From: Acipenser ruthenus
Lineage: Eukaryota > Chordata > Actinopteri > Acipenseriformes > Acipenseridae
DNA: 64,000 bases
Assembly: GCF_902713425.1 (NCBI RefSeq)
Contig: NC_081211.1
Location: 12,060,264 to 12,124,263, forward strand
Reading direction: 5' to 3'
Under the pieces are notes generated by a model that was given only the letters and a program-made list of their open reading frames with translations, searched no databases and was not told the DNA's origin. Position 1 is the stretch's first letter, and each line of letters opens with the position of its first letter. Shown piece by piece: positions 6,635 to 19,781 of the stretch. The translations under genes were made by a program, and so were the position numbers.

Positions 6635-7671
6635 GCTAGTTTTTCTTCTGTTAGCAAAGTAGTTTTTCTAAAATATAAACTGAACTGATTTGCAAATTCA
6701 AAAAATAAATTCATTAACAAAATAGAAAATATTTCGACTAGATGTATGTTTTCAATTTCTTCAAAAAGTAGTCTCAAGCTCGTTGATTCAGTCGCTTTAA
6801 AATCCACCTCTATGTCCCGCTGCAGCAGCGCTGTGTGCTGTGGCTCGAGCTTGTTTGACGAGACAGGCAATGCAAAAATGATAAAACTTGCTTTTGTATC
6901 ACACGACAAACTTAACGTATGCTTTAACGGCTTGGCTGTCTCAAGTTAGTTTGTATTGTTAATGTAACACCTCGTTTTTGCCCAGTCGTTGTATCACATG
7001 AATTGAGCTTGCCAGTTGGGGGTGACGGTCTGCCAATACAAGTTAAGACTATATTTGCAAGGATCATTTCTAGAGTGAAACATGTTTTGAAGGGATTGGT
7101 CTCGGTATCCCCCAGGAGGAGCGGGAGTGTTTTCTTCTCAGCAACGAGCTGACAATGAGTGTTGTTTTTGGGCACCTGCTCGCTGCTACTGATGACCACT
7201 CCAATCTTCAGTCGGTGGATTGTTGAAGGAAGGGGACACATTCTGAGTGCGTATCTCATACTGGTAGAAACGCGGAAAAAAGAAACCATCAAGCCTAAAA
7301 TTGTTCAGTTGTTTAAATCAATAAGCAAATTTCAAATGGATCATTGCTAATGTTAAAACAATTTAAGAACACTTTAAGTAGGGCTTGACTAATATAAAAA
7401 TATAGGCATGTTATTTGCACTACGCAGGACTAGATTGAGCTTAAAAAAAGGCATTACATCTGAAAATAACTTGTGTTTACCCCCACTTACAAGGAAAGCG
7501 TCAAACTTTGTATTCGTCCTCGTAACAGTGTTAGAAAATGTAAACAGCAGTTGGGGAATGCCGAAGTCGATCATCCTAGCATGTTAAACGAGGGCATTTC
7601 TCATGTAAGCCACATCCAGTAATAGATCGTTTGTACTGTTCTCAATGGTCCGCATCCCAGCCTGAGACCAC

Positions 7672-8219
7672 GATCCAATTGTAAAACTTTACAATGCATT
7701 AGTAAGACCTTACCTAGAATATTGTGATCAGTTCTGATCACCTCTCTACAAAAAGGATATTGCTGCTCTAGAAAGAGTGCAAAGAAGAGCAACCAGAAAT
7801 ATCCCAGGTTTAAAAGGCATGTTGTATGCAGACAGGCTAAAAGAACTGAATCTATTCAGTCTTGAACAAAAAAGACTACGCGGCGATCTGATTCAGACAT
7901 TCAACATCCTAAAAGGTAGAGACAATGTCGACCCAGGGGACTTCATTTTTGACATGAAAAAAGAAACAAGGACCAGCAGTCACAAATGGAGATTACATAA
8001 AGGGGCATTCAAAACAGAAAATAGGAGGCACTTTTTTACACAGAGAATTGTGAGGGTCTGGAACCAACTCCCCAGTAATGTTGAAGCTGACACCCTGGGA
8101 TCCTTCAAGAAGCTGCTTGATGAGAGTCTGGGATCAATAAGCTACTAACTACCAAACGAGCAAGATGGGCTGAATGGCCTCCTCTCGTTTGGAAACTTTC
8201 TTATGTTCTTATGTTCCTA
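7672..8219 (+). mobile_element. CR1-like LINE 3' end, unit 2
   Basis: Carries the 2/4/6 allele: ttcatttttg for ttcttttttg and accagcagtc for accagcggtc (Phe to Ile and Gly to Ser in the frame). Confidence 0.85.
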
Positions 8220-8633
8220 TATCCTATTGTGCTTGTTAAGCCATAGCGTGAATCTTGAAAACGTCTTGTTTGTTTAACAAAGCCAGCAGTCACTTTATTG
8301 ATCACCCTGTGGATTAAACGCTATTGGAACACAGATGATTGTGTTGAAGATGTTAATAGACTTTCAATGTACGCGTTGTAGAGCTAAGCGTTTGTTGAGG
8401 CAGTTCAAGCGCTGCACATTCAGGCAGCCGGTTGCAGTCTTTACCTGTTTCCTAGATGTTTGCCATTTGGTCTTACTCTGGAAGGAGTAGAAAAAAAAGC
8501 TAAACCATTTGTTGAGAACCGCATTTGGGAGAAAACTTAAGTGTTTCAAAATGCATTTGTAAAGTGCATTTGTCTATTAGGTTGTTTATGGTGTGACAAA
8601 AAGAATGCTATCTCGAAAAAGCAGTCCTGTCAA

Positions 8634-8706
8634 GCCGAAATAGCTCAGTTGGGAGAGCGTTAGACTGAAGATCTAAAGGTCCCTGGTTCGATCCCGGGTT
8701 TCGGCA
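8634..8706 (+). tRNA. tRNA-Phe(GAA), unit 2
   Basis: Standard array Phe sequence with no mismatch seen in any stem. Confidence 0.98.
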
Positions 8707-8841
8707 AACACCAAGACATTTTGTTTTGTTTTGTATTATTTTGAACTAAAAACAGAGCACATTTTTTTCTTCATTGTAATTGGAGGAAATAACAACGTAT
8801 TAGTGCCATTTTCTAATGTGATTAAGAAATTCAAAAAGCAT

Positions 8842-8915
8842 CGTCACTGGGTGGGCTTGAACCACCAACCTACCGGTTAACAGCTGAACGCGCTAACCGA
8901 TTGCGCCACAGAGAC
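8842..8915 (-). tRNA. tRNA-Asn(GTT), damaged allele, unit 2
   Basis: Three stem changes relative to the majority gene: G69 to T in the acceptor (T4 faces T69), and G30 to A and A43 to T in the anticodon stem (A30 faces C40, T27 faces T43). The anticodon GTT, both promoter boxes and the discriminator are intact. It may be transcribed but folds less well. The allele is shared with units 3, 4 and 6. Confidence 0.85.
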
Positions 8916-9855
8916 CAACCTGCTCGACCTCTAAAGCATACGGGAGTGATTAGCAAGGCGAGATGCTGCAGAACCTGATCGAGGGAGCAGAACTCAGCCG
9001 AACCTGAAACCACATCTAAGAAGAAAGCAACACGGGGCAGGAAAGTCTATGTAATCCATTATGGCAGCACAACATACGTCATTTTGTTAGATAACACACT
9101 GGGGGTCCAACACAGCAGTGTCTGTAAATAGCTACAAATGAAACCAAATACTTACGGTTCAAATGGGAATCTTCATCAGATTTTAAGAACACATTTGACA
9201 TACTTTACACTGCAAAGGAGGAAGGCAGGCAATGCAAATGAGGCGTGATCCATTGCTAAAAAAATACATTAAATCTCCCTTTGTGCTTCTCGGAAGACAT
9301 ACGACGGAGGGCGCACTGCACTTTTTCAGTTTGGGGAATGTTACAAATTAGCAGACTGTGCTTTAAAATACATATAGGGCGGGCTTCTCTGTTACAAAGA
9401 ATTATCACACTTTGTATTTCTCTCCATGATGCATTGGGACAAAATACGTAGATTCATTAAAACTATTTGGAGAATGCGGGCATCGATCCCGCTACTTCTC
9501 GCTCCTTGTATTGTGGCAGCGATTCTCATAGGCTACAATCGCTGCTTGATAAGAGCGATTCAGATTGTTCAATATTTTTTTTTTTTTATTGGCAATGTAG
9601 TTGCCATTTGCAAATTCAAAAATAAATTGAACAATCAAAAATGATAATACTTGCTTTTGTATCACACGACAATCTTAAGGTATGCTTTAACGGCTAGGCT
9701 GTCTCAAGTTAGTTTGTATTGTTAATACCATACCTCTGTTTGATCGCTATACAATCAATATGTTGTGTAGGCTAAATTGTATAAATAAACGCCCGGAAAC
9801 ATTCAAATCCAAACACGTTAAAAGATGAAATAGTGTGGAATAGAAACAAAGAATT

Positions 9856-9927
9856 TGACCTCGACGTGATTTGAACACGTAACCTTCTGATCTGGAGTCA
9901 GAGGCGCTACCGTTGCGCCACGAAGTC
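9856..9927 (-). tRNA. tRNA-Trp(CCA), unit 3
   Basis: Identical to the unit 1 gene. Confidence 0.96.
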
Positions 9928-10547
9928 CTGGCAATTTTTGTACTTGTTATGGAATGCTAGAGTGCACAGCAAGCATGCCAAACGCATGGTAATGCCGACG
10001 CTCATACTAGGAAAACATTCATTATCACTAGCGTCATGGGAAACAGCCGTCAATAGGTGTTCGTAGCCAGCAGGGCTATGAAGCTGTCGGAAGTGTGTTT
10101 GATTCTCAGCTTTAAAAGTAAAGAAAACATAAAACAGTGCGATTTGCATTTATAATGTTCATTAATTGAAACGTAGGCATAAACACAGTTGTACTGGCTG
10201 GGAATCGTTTCGGTTCAAATTCTTGGAAAGCAGCTATGCTGAGCAATATATTACCAACGGGGGAAAGCTGGCAGTACTGAGTGACACAGAAGAAGGATTC
10301 TCTCAGCGCGTCTCCTCTGAATGCGCACTGGCACAAAGAGGCTTTGCTCATCTAATGACGTGGCGGAATGCAATAATGTATTGGGTTAATTTATCAACAA
10401 AAGAAACATAAACAAAAGTGTATGTAATTATTTGTGAATAAACTGTCTTACTTATACGATGGGACCAGGAACTTACATCCACAATTTAATGATCGGCCAA
10501 ACACAAAGAGACTTTGTCTTGACCAGTAATTTAAAAACATGCGGCAA

Positions 10548-10620
10548 TGGTTCTACTGGGGATAGCACCCAGGGCCTTCTGCGTGTAAAGCAGACGTGAT
10601 AATCACTACACTATGGAACC
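10548..10620 (-). pseudogene. tRNA-Val(TAC) relic, unit 3
   Basis: Consensus relic. In the flank, gatcggccaaacac replaces gatcggccaaccac, as in units 4 and 6. Confidence 0.85.
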
Positions 10621-11139
10621 TAGGCAGAACTGTGTCGGTGCTCCTACATTATTGTCTACATGCATCTCAAATAATTACAATGTCATTTATCAGACCCTTC
10701 GGCGTTGTCTTTAAAAATTAAACTTCCCAGACCGAACGCAGGCTAACATTAAATCAATGAATCTTAAATATTTTCTATAGCGCCCCATATGCGATTCACA
10801 AAATCTACTTAAAAACAAGACAATATCTCATTGTAAGCCTGGTCGAACAAAAGAAGTCTTCAGTGTAATTTTCAACAAAGAGTGCTTTCCACGATTTACG
10901 ATGCTTTAGAGAGACGGAATATTGGAATTGGCAGCCGAGACTGGGGAATAAAACTGCCCGTGATCAAAGTGGGCAGAAAAGCTGCATATTTTCCATAAGG
11001 TATTTTTGAGGAAAGAAAACGGTTCTCTCTGATTTGCAACGTTTCTATGGTTCGGCCCGGCCACTGCCGTGTGTCTGGTTAAAACGATGAGTTCAGTTTT
11101 TTTTTCTTCTGCTTGGTAATTCAGTCTTGAGGCAACTGT

Positions 11140-11211
11140 AGCAGAGTGGTGCAGCGGAAGCGTGCTGGGCCCATAACCCAGAGGTCGATGGATCGAAACC
11201 ATCCTCTGCTA
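11140..11211 (+). tRNA. Initiator tRNA-Met(CAT), unit 3
   Basis: Same T11 allele as unit 1, otherwise standard. Confidence 0.97.
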
Positions 11212-12248
11212 GCTAGTTTTTCTTCTGTTAGCAAAGTAGTTTTTCTAAAATATAAACTGAACTGATTTGCAAATTCAAAAAATAAATTCATTAACAAAAT
11301 AGAAAATATTTCGACTAGATGTATGTTTTCAATTTCTTCAAAAAGTAGTCTCAAGCTCGTTGATTCAGTCGCTTTAAAATCCACCTCTATGTCCCGCTGC
11401 AGCAGCGCTGTGTGCTGTGGCTCGAGCTTGTTTGACGAGACAGGCAATGCAAAAATGATAAAACTTGCTTTTGTATCACACGACAAACTTAACGTATGCT
11501 TTAACGGCTTGGCTGTCTCAAGTTAGTTTGTATTGTTAATGTAACACCTCGTTTTTGCCCAGTCGTTGTATCACATGAATTGAGCTTGCCAGTTGGGGGT
11601 GACGGTCTGCCAATACAAGTTAAGACTATATTTGCAAGGATCATTTCTAGAGTGAAACATGTTTTGAAGGGATTGGTCTCGGTATCCCCCAGGAGGAGCG
11701 GGAGTGTTTTCTTCTCAGCAACGAGCTGACAATGAGTGTTGTTTTTGGGCACCTGCTCGCTGCTACTGATGACCACTCCAATCTTCAGTCGGTGGATTGT
11801 TGAAGGAAGGGGACACATTCTGAGTGCGTATCTCATACTGGTAGAAACGCGGAAAAAAGAAACCATCAAGCCTAAAATTGTTCAGTTGTTTAAATCAATA
11901 AACACATTTCAAATGGATCATTGCTAATGTTAAAACAATTTAAGAACACTTTAAGTAGGGCTTGACTAATATAAAAATATAGGCATGTTATTTGCACTAC
12001 GCAGGACTAGATTGAGCTTAAAAAAAGGCATTACATCTGAAAATAACTTGTGTTTACCCCCACTTACAAGGAAAGCGTCAAACTTTGTATTCGTCCTCGT
12101 AACAGTGTTAGAAAATGTAAACAGCAGTTGGAGAATGCCGAAGTCGATCATCCTAGCATGTTAAACGAGGGCATTTCTCATGTAAGCCACATCCAGTAAT
12201 AGATCGTTTGTACTGTTCTCAATGGTCCGCATCCCAGCCTGAGACCAC

Positions 12249-12796
12249 GATCCAATTGTAAAACTTTACAATGCATTAGTAAGACCTTACCTAGAATATT
12301 GTGATCAGTTCTGATCACCTCTCTACAAAAAGGATATTGCTGCTCTAGAAAGAGTGCAAAGAAGAGCAACCAGAAATATCCCAGGTTTAAAAGGCATGTT
12401 GTATGCAGACAGGCTAAAAGAACTGAATCTATTCAGTCTTGAACAAAAAAGACTACGCGGCGATCTGATTCAGACATTCAACATCCTAAAAGGTAGAGAC
12501 AATGTCGACCCAGGGGACTTCTTTTTTGACATGAAAAAAGAAACAAGGACCAGCGGTCACAAATGGAGATTACATAAAGGGGCATTCAAAACAGAAAATA
12601 GGAGGCACTTTTTTACACAGAGAATTGTGAGGGTCTGGAACCAACTCCCCAGTAATGTTGAAGCTGACACCCTGGGATCCTTCAAGAAGCTGCTTGATGA
12701 GAGTCTGGGATCAATAAGCTACTAACTACCAAACGAGCAAGATGGGCTGAATGGCCTCCTCTCGTTTGGAAACTTTCTTATGTTCTTATGTTCCTA
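12249..12796 (+). mobile_element. CR1-like LINE 3' end, unit 3
   Basis: Majority allele, unlike units 2, 4 and 6 with which this unit groups elsewhere. Confidence 0.85.
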
Positions 12797-13210
12797 TATC
12801 CTATTGTGCTTGTTAAGCCATAGCGTGAATCTTGAAAACGTCTTGTTTGTTTAACAAAGCCAGCAGTCACTTTATTGATCACCCTGTGGATTAAACGCTA
12901 TTGGAACACAGATGATTGTGTTGAAGATGTTAATAGACTTTCAATGTACGCGTTGTAGAGCTAAGCGTTTGTTGAGGCAGTTCAAGCGCTGCACATTCAG
13001 GCAGCCGGTTGCAGTCTTTACCTGTTTCCTAGATGTTTGCCATTTGGTCTTACTCTGGAAGGAGTAGAAAAAAAAGCTAAACCATTTGTTGAGAACCGCA
13101 TTTGGGAGAAAACTTAAGTGTTTCAAAATGCATTTGTAAAGTGCATTTGTCTATTAGGTTGTTTATGGTGTGACAAAAAGAATGCTATCTCGAAAAAGCA
13201 GTCCTGTCAA

Positions 13211-13283
13211 GCCGAAATAGCTCAGTTGGGAGAGCGTTAGACTGAAGATCTAAAGGTCCCTGGTTCGATCCCGGGTTTAGGCA
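13211..13283 (+). tRNA. tRNA-Phe(GAA), unit 3
   Basis: C69 to A in the acceptor stem (tttaggca at the end) leaves G4 facing A69. The rest is standard. Four TTTTG repeats follow instead of three. Function is probably reduced but not clearly lost. Confidence 0.9.
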
Positions 13284-13423
13284 AACACCAAGACATTTTG
13301 TTTTGTTTTGTTTTGTATTATTTTGAACTAAAAACAGAGCACATTTTTTTCTTCATTGTAATTGGAGGAAATAACAACGTATTAGTGCCATTTTCTAATG
13401 TGATTAAGAAATTCAAAAAGCAT

Positions 13424-13497
13424 CGTCACTGGGTGGGCTTGAACCACCAACCTACCGGTTAACAGCTGAACGCGCTAACCGATTGCGCCACAGAGAC
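13424..13497 (-). tRNA. tRNA-Asn(GTT), damaged allele, unit 3
   Basis: Same three stem mismatches as unit 2. Confidence 0.85.
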
Positions 13498-14437
13498 CAA
13501 CCTGCTCGACCTCTAAAGCATACGGGAGTGATTAGCAAGGCGAGATGCTGCAGAACCTGATCGAGGGAGCAGAACTCAGCCGAACCTGAAACCACATCTA
13601 AGAAGAAAGCAACACGGGGCAGGAAAGTCTATGTAATCCATTATGGCAGCACAACATACGTCATTTTGTTAGATAACACACTGGGGGTCCAACACAGCAG
13701 TGTCTGTAAATAGCTACAAATGAAACCAAATACTTACGGTTCAAATGGGAATCTTCATCAGATTTTAAGAACACATTTGACATACTTTACACTGCAAAGG
13801 AGGAAGGCAGGCAATGCAAATGAGGCGTGATCCATTGCTAAAAAAATACATTAAATCTCCCTTTGTGCTTCTCGGAAGACATACGACGGAGGGCGCACTG
13901 CACTTTTTCAGTTTGGGGAATGTTACAAATTAGCAGACTGTGCTTTAAAATATATATAGGGCGGGCTTCTCTGTTACAAAGAATTATCACACTTTGTATT
14001 TCTCTCCATGATGCATTGGGACAAAATACGTAGATTCATTAAAACTATTTGGAGAATGCGGGCATCGATCCCGCTACTTCTCGCTCCTTGTATTGTGGCA
14101 GCGATTCTCATAGGCTACAATCGCTGCTTGATAAGAGCGATTCAGATTGTTCAATATTTTTTTTTTTTTATTGGCAATGTAGTTGCCATTTGCAAATTCA
14201 AAAATAAATTGAACAATCAAAAATGATAATACTTGCTTTTGTATCACACGACAATCTTAAGGTATGCTTTAACGGCTAGGCTGTCTCAAGTTAGTTTGTA
14301 TTGTTAATACCATACCTCTGTTTGATCGCTATACAATCAATATGTTGTGTAGGCTAAATTGTATAAATAAACGCCCGGAAACATTCAAATCCAAACACGT
14401 TAAAAGATGAAATAGTGTGGAATAGAAACAAAGAATT

Positions 14438-14509
14438 TGACCTCGACGTGATTTGAACACGTAACCTTCTGATCTGGAGTCAGAGGCGCTACCGTTGCGC
14501 CACGAAGTC
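14438..14509 (-). tRNA. tRNA-Trp(CCA), unit 4
   Basis: Identical to the unit 1 gene. Confidence 0.96.
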
Positions 14510-15129
14510 CTGGCAATTTTTGTACTTGTTATGGAATGCTAGAGTGCACAGCAAGCATGCCAAACGCATGGTAATGCCGACGCTCATACTAGGAAAACAT
14601 TCATTATCACTAGCGTCATGGGAAACAGCCGTCAATAGGTGTTCGTAGCCAGCAGGGCTATGAAGCTGTCGGAAGTGTGTTTGATTCTCAGCTTTAAAAG
14701 TAAAGAAAACATAAAACAGTGCGATTTGCATTTATAATGTTCATTAATTGAAACGTAGGCATAAACACAGTTGTACTGGCTGGGAATCGTTTCGGTTCAA
14801 ATTCTTGGAAAGCAGCTATGCTGAGCAATATATTACCAACGGGGGAAAGCTGGCAGTACTGAGTGACACAGAAGAAGGATTCTCTCAGCGCGTCTCCTCT
14901 GAATGCGCACTGGCACAAAGAGGCTTTGCTCATCTAATGACGTGGCGGAATGCAATAATGTATTGGGTTAATTTATCAACAAAAGAAACATAAACAAAAG
15001 TGTATGTAATTATTTGTGAATAAACTGTCTTACTTATACGATGGGACCAGGAACTTACATCCACAATTTAATGATCGGCCAAACACAAAGAGACTTTGTC
15101 TTGACCAGTAATTTAAAAACATGCGGCAA

Positions 15130-15202
15130 TGGTTCTACTGGGGATAGCACCCAGGGCCTTCTGCGTGTAAAGCAGACGTGATAATCACTACACTATGGAA
15201 CC
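15130..15202 (-). pseudogene. tRNA-Val(TAC) relic, unit 4
   Basis: Consensus relic. Confidence 0.85.
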
Positions 15203-15721
15203 TAGGCAGAACTGTGTCGGTGCTCCTACATTATTGTCTACATGCATCTCAAATAATTACAATGTCATTTATCAGACCCTTCGGCGTTGTCTTTAAAAAT
15301 TAAACTTCCCAGACCGAACGCAGGCTAACATTAAATCAATGAATCTTAAATATTTTCTATAGCGCCCCATATGCGATTCACAAAATCTACTTAAAAACAA
15401 GACAATATCTCATTGTAAGCCTGGTCGAACAAAAGAAGTCTTCAGTGTAATTTTCAACAAAGAGTGCTTTCCACGATTTACGATGCTTTAGAGAGACGGA
15501 ATATTGGAATTGGCAGCCGAGACTGGGGAATAAAACTGCCCGTGATCAAAGTGGGCAGAAAAGCTGCATATTTTCCATAAGGTATTTTTGAGGAAAGAAA
15601 ACGGTTCTCTCTGATTTGCAACGTTTCTATGGTTCGGCCCGGCCACTGCCGTGTGTCTGGTTAAAACGATGAGTTCAGTTTTTTTTTCTTCTGCTTGGTA
15701 ATTCAGTCTTGAGGCAACTGT

Positions 15722-15793
15722 AGCAGAGTGGTGCAGCGGAAGCGTGCTGGGCCCATAACCCAGAGGTCGATGGATCGAAACCATCCTCTGCTA
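15722..15793 (+). tRNA. Initiator tRNA-Met(CAT), unit 4
   Basis: T11 allele, otherwise standard. Confidence 0.97.
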
Positions 15794-16830
15794 GCTAGTT
15801 TTTCTTCTGTTAGCAAAGTAGTTTTTCTAAAATATAAACTGAACTGATTTGCAAATTCAAAAAATAAATTCATTAACAAAATAGAAAATATTTCGACTAG
15901 ATGTATGTTTTCAATTTCTTCAAAAAGTAGTCTCAAGCTCGTTGATTCAGTCGCTTTAAAATCCACCTCTATGTCCCGCTGCAGCAGCGCTGTGTGCTGT
16001 GGCTCGAGCTTGTTTGACGAGACAGGCAATGCAAAAATGATAAAACTTGCTTTTGTATCACACGACAAACTTAACGTATGCTTTAACGGCTTGGCTGTCT
16101 CAAGTTAGTTTGTATTGTTAATGTAACACCTCGTTTTTGCCCAGTCGTTGTATCACATGAATTGAGCTTGCCAGTTGGGGGTGACGGTCTGCCAATACAA
16201 GTTAAGACTATATTTGCAAGGATCATTTCTAGAGTGAAACATGTTTTGAAGGGATTGGTCTCGGTATCCCCCAGGAGGAGCGGGAGTGTTTTCTTCTCAG
16301 CAACGAGCTGACAATGAGTGTTGTTTTTGGGCACCTGCTCGCTGCTACTGATGACCACTCCAATCTTCAGTCGGTGGATTGTTGAAGGAAGGGGACACAT
16401 TCTGAGTGCGTATCTCATACTGGTAGAAACGCGGAAAAAAGAAACCATCAAGCCTAAAATTGTTCAGTTGTTTAAATCAATAAACACATTTCAAATGGAT
16501 CATTGCTAATGTTAAAACAATTTAAGAACACTTTAAGTAGGGCTTGACTAATATAAAAATATAGGCATGTTATTTGCACTACGCAGGACTAGATTGAGCT
16601 TAAAAAAAGGCATTACATCTGAAAATAACTTGTGTTTACCCCCACTTACAAGGAAAGCGTCAAACTTTGTATTCGTCCTCGTAACAGTGTTAGAAAATGT
16701 AAACAGCAGTTGGAGAATGCCGAAGTCGATCATCCTAGCATGTTAAACGAGGGCATTTCTCATGTAAGCCACATCCAGTAATAGATCGTTTGTACTGTTC
16801 TCAATGGTCCGCATCCCAGCCTGAGACCAC

Positions 16831-17378
16831 GATCCAATTGTAAAACTTTACAATGCATTAGTAAGACCTTACCTAGAATATTGTGATCAGTTCTGATCAC
16901 CTCTCTACAAAAAGGATATTGCTGCTCTAGAAAGAGTGCAAAGAAGAGCAACCAGAAATATCCCAGGTTTAAAAGGCATGTTGTATGCAGACAGGCTAAA
17001 AGAACTGAATCTATTCAGTCTTGAACAAAAAAGACTACGCGGCGATCTGATTCAGACATTCAACATCCTAAAAGGTAGAGACAATGTCGACCCAGGGGAC
17101 TTCATTTTTGACATGAAAAAAGAAACAAGGACCAGCAGTCACAAATGGAGATTACATAAAGGGGCATTCAAAACAGAAAATAGGAGGCACTTTTTTACAC
17201 AGAGAATTGTGAGGGTCTGGAACCAACTCCCCAGTAATGTTGAAGCTGACACCCTGGGATCCTTCAAGAAGCTGCTTGATGAGAGTCTGGGATCAATAAG
17301 CTACTAACTACCAAACGAGCAAGATGGGCTGAATGGCCTCCTCTCGTTTGGAAACTTTCTTATGTTCTTATGTTCCTA
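16831..17378 (+). mobile_element. CR1-like LINE 3' end, unit 4
   Basis: The 2/4/6 allele. Confidence 0.85.
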
Positions 17379-17792
17379 TATCCTATTGTGCTTGTTAAGC
17401 CATAGCGTGAATCTTGAAAACGTCTTGTTTGTTTAACAAAGCCAGCAGTCACTTTATTGATCACCCTGTGGATTAAACGCTATTGGAACACAGATGATTG
17501 TGTTGAAGATGTTAATAGACTTTCAATGTACGCGTTGTAGAGCTAAGCGTTTGTTGAGGCAGTTCAAGCGCTGCACATTCAGGCAGCCGGTTGCAGTCTT
17601 TACCTGTTTCCTAGATGTTTGCCATTTGGTCTTACTCTGGAAGGAGTAGAAAAAAAAGCTAAACCATTTGTTGAGAACCGCATTTGGGAGAAAACTTAAG
17701 TGTTTCAAAATGCATTTGTAAAGTGCATTTGTCTATTAGGTTGTTTATGGTGTGACAAAAAGAATGCTATCTCGAAAAAGCAGTCCTGTCAA

Positions 17793-17865
17793 GCCGAAAT
17801 AGCTCAGTTGGGAGAGCGTTAGACTGAAGATCTAAAGGTCCCTGGTTCGATCCCGGGTTTCGGCA
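17793..17865 (+). tRNA. tRNA-Phe(GAA), unit 4
   Basis: Standard array Phe sequence. Confidence 0.98.
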
Positions 17866-18000
17866 AACACCAAGACATTTTGTTTTGTTTTGTATTATTT
17901 TGAACTAAAAACAGAGCACATTTTTTTCTTCATTGTAATTGGAGGAAATAACAACGTATTAGTGCCATTTTCTAATGTGATTAAGAAATTCAAAAAGCAT

Positions 18001-18074
18001 CGTCACTGGGTGGGCTTGAACCACCAACCTACCGGTTAACAGCTGAACGCGCTAACCGATTGCGCCACAGAGAC
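18001..18074 (-). tRNA. tRNA-Asn(GTT), damaged allele, unit 4
   Basis: Same three stem mismatches as unit 2. Confidence 0.85.
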
Positions 18075-19016
18075 CAACCTGCTCGACCTCTAAAGCATAC
18101 GGGAGTGATTAGCAAGGCGAGATGCTGCAGAACCTGATCGAGGGAGCAGAACTCAGCCGAACCTGAAACCACATCTAAGAAGAAAGCAACACGGGGCAGG
18201 AAAGTCTATGTAATCCATTATGGCAGCACAACATACGTCATTTTGTTAGATAACACACTGGGGGTCCAACACAGCAGTGTCTGTAAATAGCTACAAATGA
18301 AACCAAATACTTACGGTTCAAATGGGAATCTTCATCAGATTTTAAGAACACATTTGACATACTTTACACTGCAAAGGAGGAAGGCAGGCAATGCAAATGA
18401 GGCGTGATCCATTGCTAAAAAAATACATTAAATCTCCCTTTGTGCTTCTCGGAAGACATACGACGGAGGGCGCACTGCACTTTTTCAGTTTGGGGAATGT
18501 TACAAATTAGCAGACTGTGCTTTAAAATACATATAGGGCGGGCTTCTCTGTTACAAAGAATTATCACACTTTGTATTTCTCTCCATGATGCATTGGGACA
18601 AAATACGTAGATTCATTAAAACTATTTGGAGAATGCGGGCATCGATCCCGCTACTTCTCGCTCCTTGTATTGTGGCAGCGATTCTCATAGGCTACAATCG
18701 CTGCTTGATAAGAGCGATTCAGATTGTTCAATATATATATATTTTTTTATTGGCAATGTAGTTGCCATTTGCAAATTCAAAAATAAATTGAACAATCAAA
18801 AATGATAATACTTGCTTTTGTATCACACGACAATCTTAAGGTATGCTTTAACGGCTAGGCTGTCTCAAGTTAGTTTGTATTGTTAATACCATACCTCTGT
18901 TTGATCGCTATACAATCAATATGTTGTGTAGGCTAAACTGTATAAATAAACGCCCGGAAACATTCAAATCCAAACACGTTAAAAGATGAAATAGTGTGGA
19001 ATAGAAACAAAGAATT

Positions 19017-19088
19017 TGACCTCGACGTGATTTGCACACGCAACCTTCTGATCTGGAGTCAGAGGCGCTACCGTTGCGCCACGAAGTT
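19017..19088 (-). pseudogene. tRNA-Trp(CCA) with damaged T-loop, unit 5
   Basis: The T-loop is TGCAAAT (T55 to G), weakening both the B box and the D-loop contact, and G1 is A, so the end pair is A1 facing C72. The anticodon CCA and its stem are intact. It shares the T-arm change with unit 2 but not that unit's anticodon changes. Probably a pseudogene. Confidence 0.8.
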
Positions 19089-19708
19089 CTGGCAATTTTT
19101 GTACTTGTTATGGAATGCTAGAGTGCACAGCAAGCATGCCAAACGCATGGTAATGCCGACGCTCATACTAGGAAAACATTCATTATCACTAGCGTCATGG
19201 GAAACAGCCGTCAATAGGTGTTCGTAGCCAGCAGGGCTATGAAGCTGTCGGAAGTGTGTTTGATTCTCAGCTTTAAAAGTAAAGAAAACATAAAACAGTG
19301 CGATTTGCATTTATAATGTTCATTAATTGAAACGTAGGCATAAACACAGTTGTACTGGCTGGGAATCGTTTCGGTTCAAATTCTTGGAAAGCAGCTATGC
19401 TGAGCAATATATCACCAACGGGGGAAAGCTGGCAGTACTGAGTGACACAGAAGAAGGATTCTCTCAGCGCGTCTCCTCTGAATGCGCACTGGCACAAAGA
19501 GGCTTTGCTCATCTAATGACGTGGCGGAATGCAATAATGTATTGGGTTAATTTATCAACAAAAGAAACATAAACAAAAGTGTATGTAATTATTTGTGAAT
19601 AAACTGTCTTACTTATACGATGGGACCAGGAACTTACATCCGCAATTTAATGATCGGTCAACCACAAAGAGACTTTGTCTTGACCAGTAATTTAAAAACA
19701 TGCGGTAA

Positions 19709-19781
19709 TGGTTCTACTGGGGATAGCACCCAGGGCCTTTTGCGTGTAAAGCAGACGTGATAATCACTACACTATGGAACC
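19709..19781 (-). pseudogene. tRNA-Val(TAC) relic, unit 5
   Basis: Relic with one extra change in the anticodon stem (GCAGA to GCAAA). This and the unit 1 change are the only deviations I found among the 14 Val copies. Confidence 0.85.

Larger units (their letters stand above)
4580..9158. repeat. Array unit 2
   Basis: This copy carries the most divergent Trp locus (5279-5350), with clustered changes continuing about 30 bases past the gene. It also carries the damaged Asn allele shared with units 3, 4 and 6 and the matching right-end variant (tgtctgtaaatagctacaaa). Confidence 0.97.
9159..13740. repeat. Array unit 3
   Basis: The longest copy (4582 bp), because the TTTTG repeat after tRNA-Phe has four units instead of three. 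It has the damaged Asn allele of the 2/3/4/6 group but the majority LINE allele, so it is a mosaic. It shares attaccaacg near 10251 with unit 4 only. Confidence 0.97.
13741..18317. repeat. Array unit 4
   Basis: Member of the 2/3/4/6 group. Near 13951 the TATA-like string reads tatatatagg instead of tacatatagg. Trp and Phe are standard; Asn carries the shared damaged allele. Confidence 0.97.
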
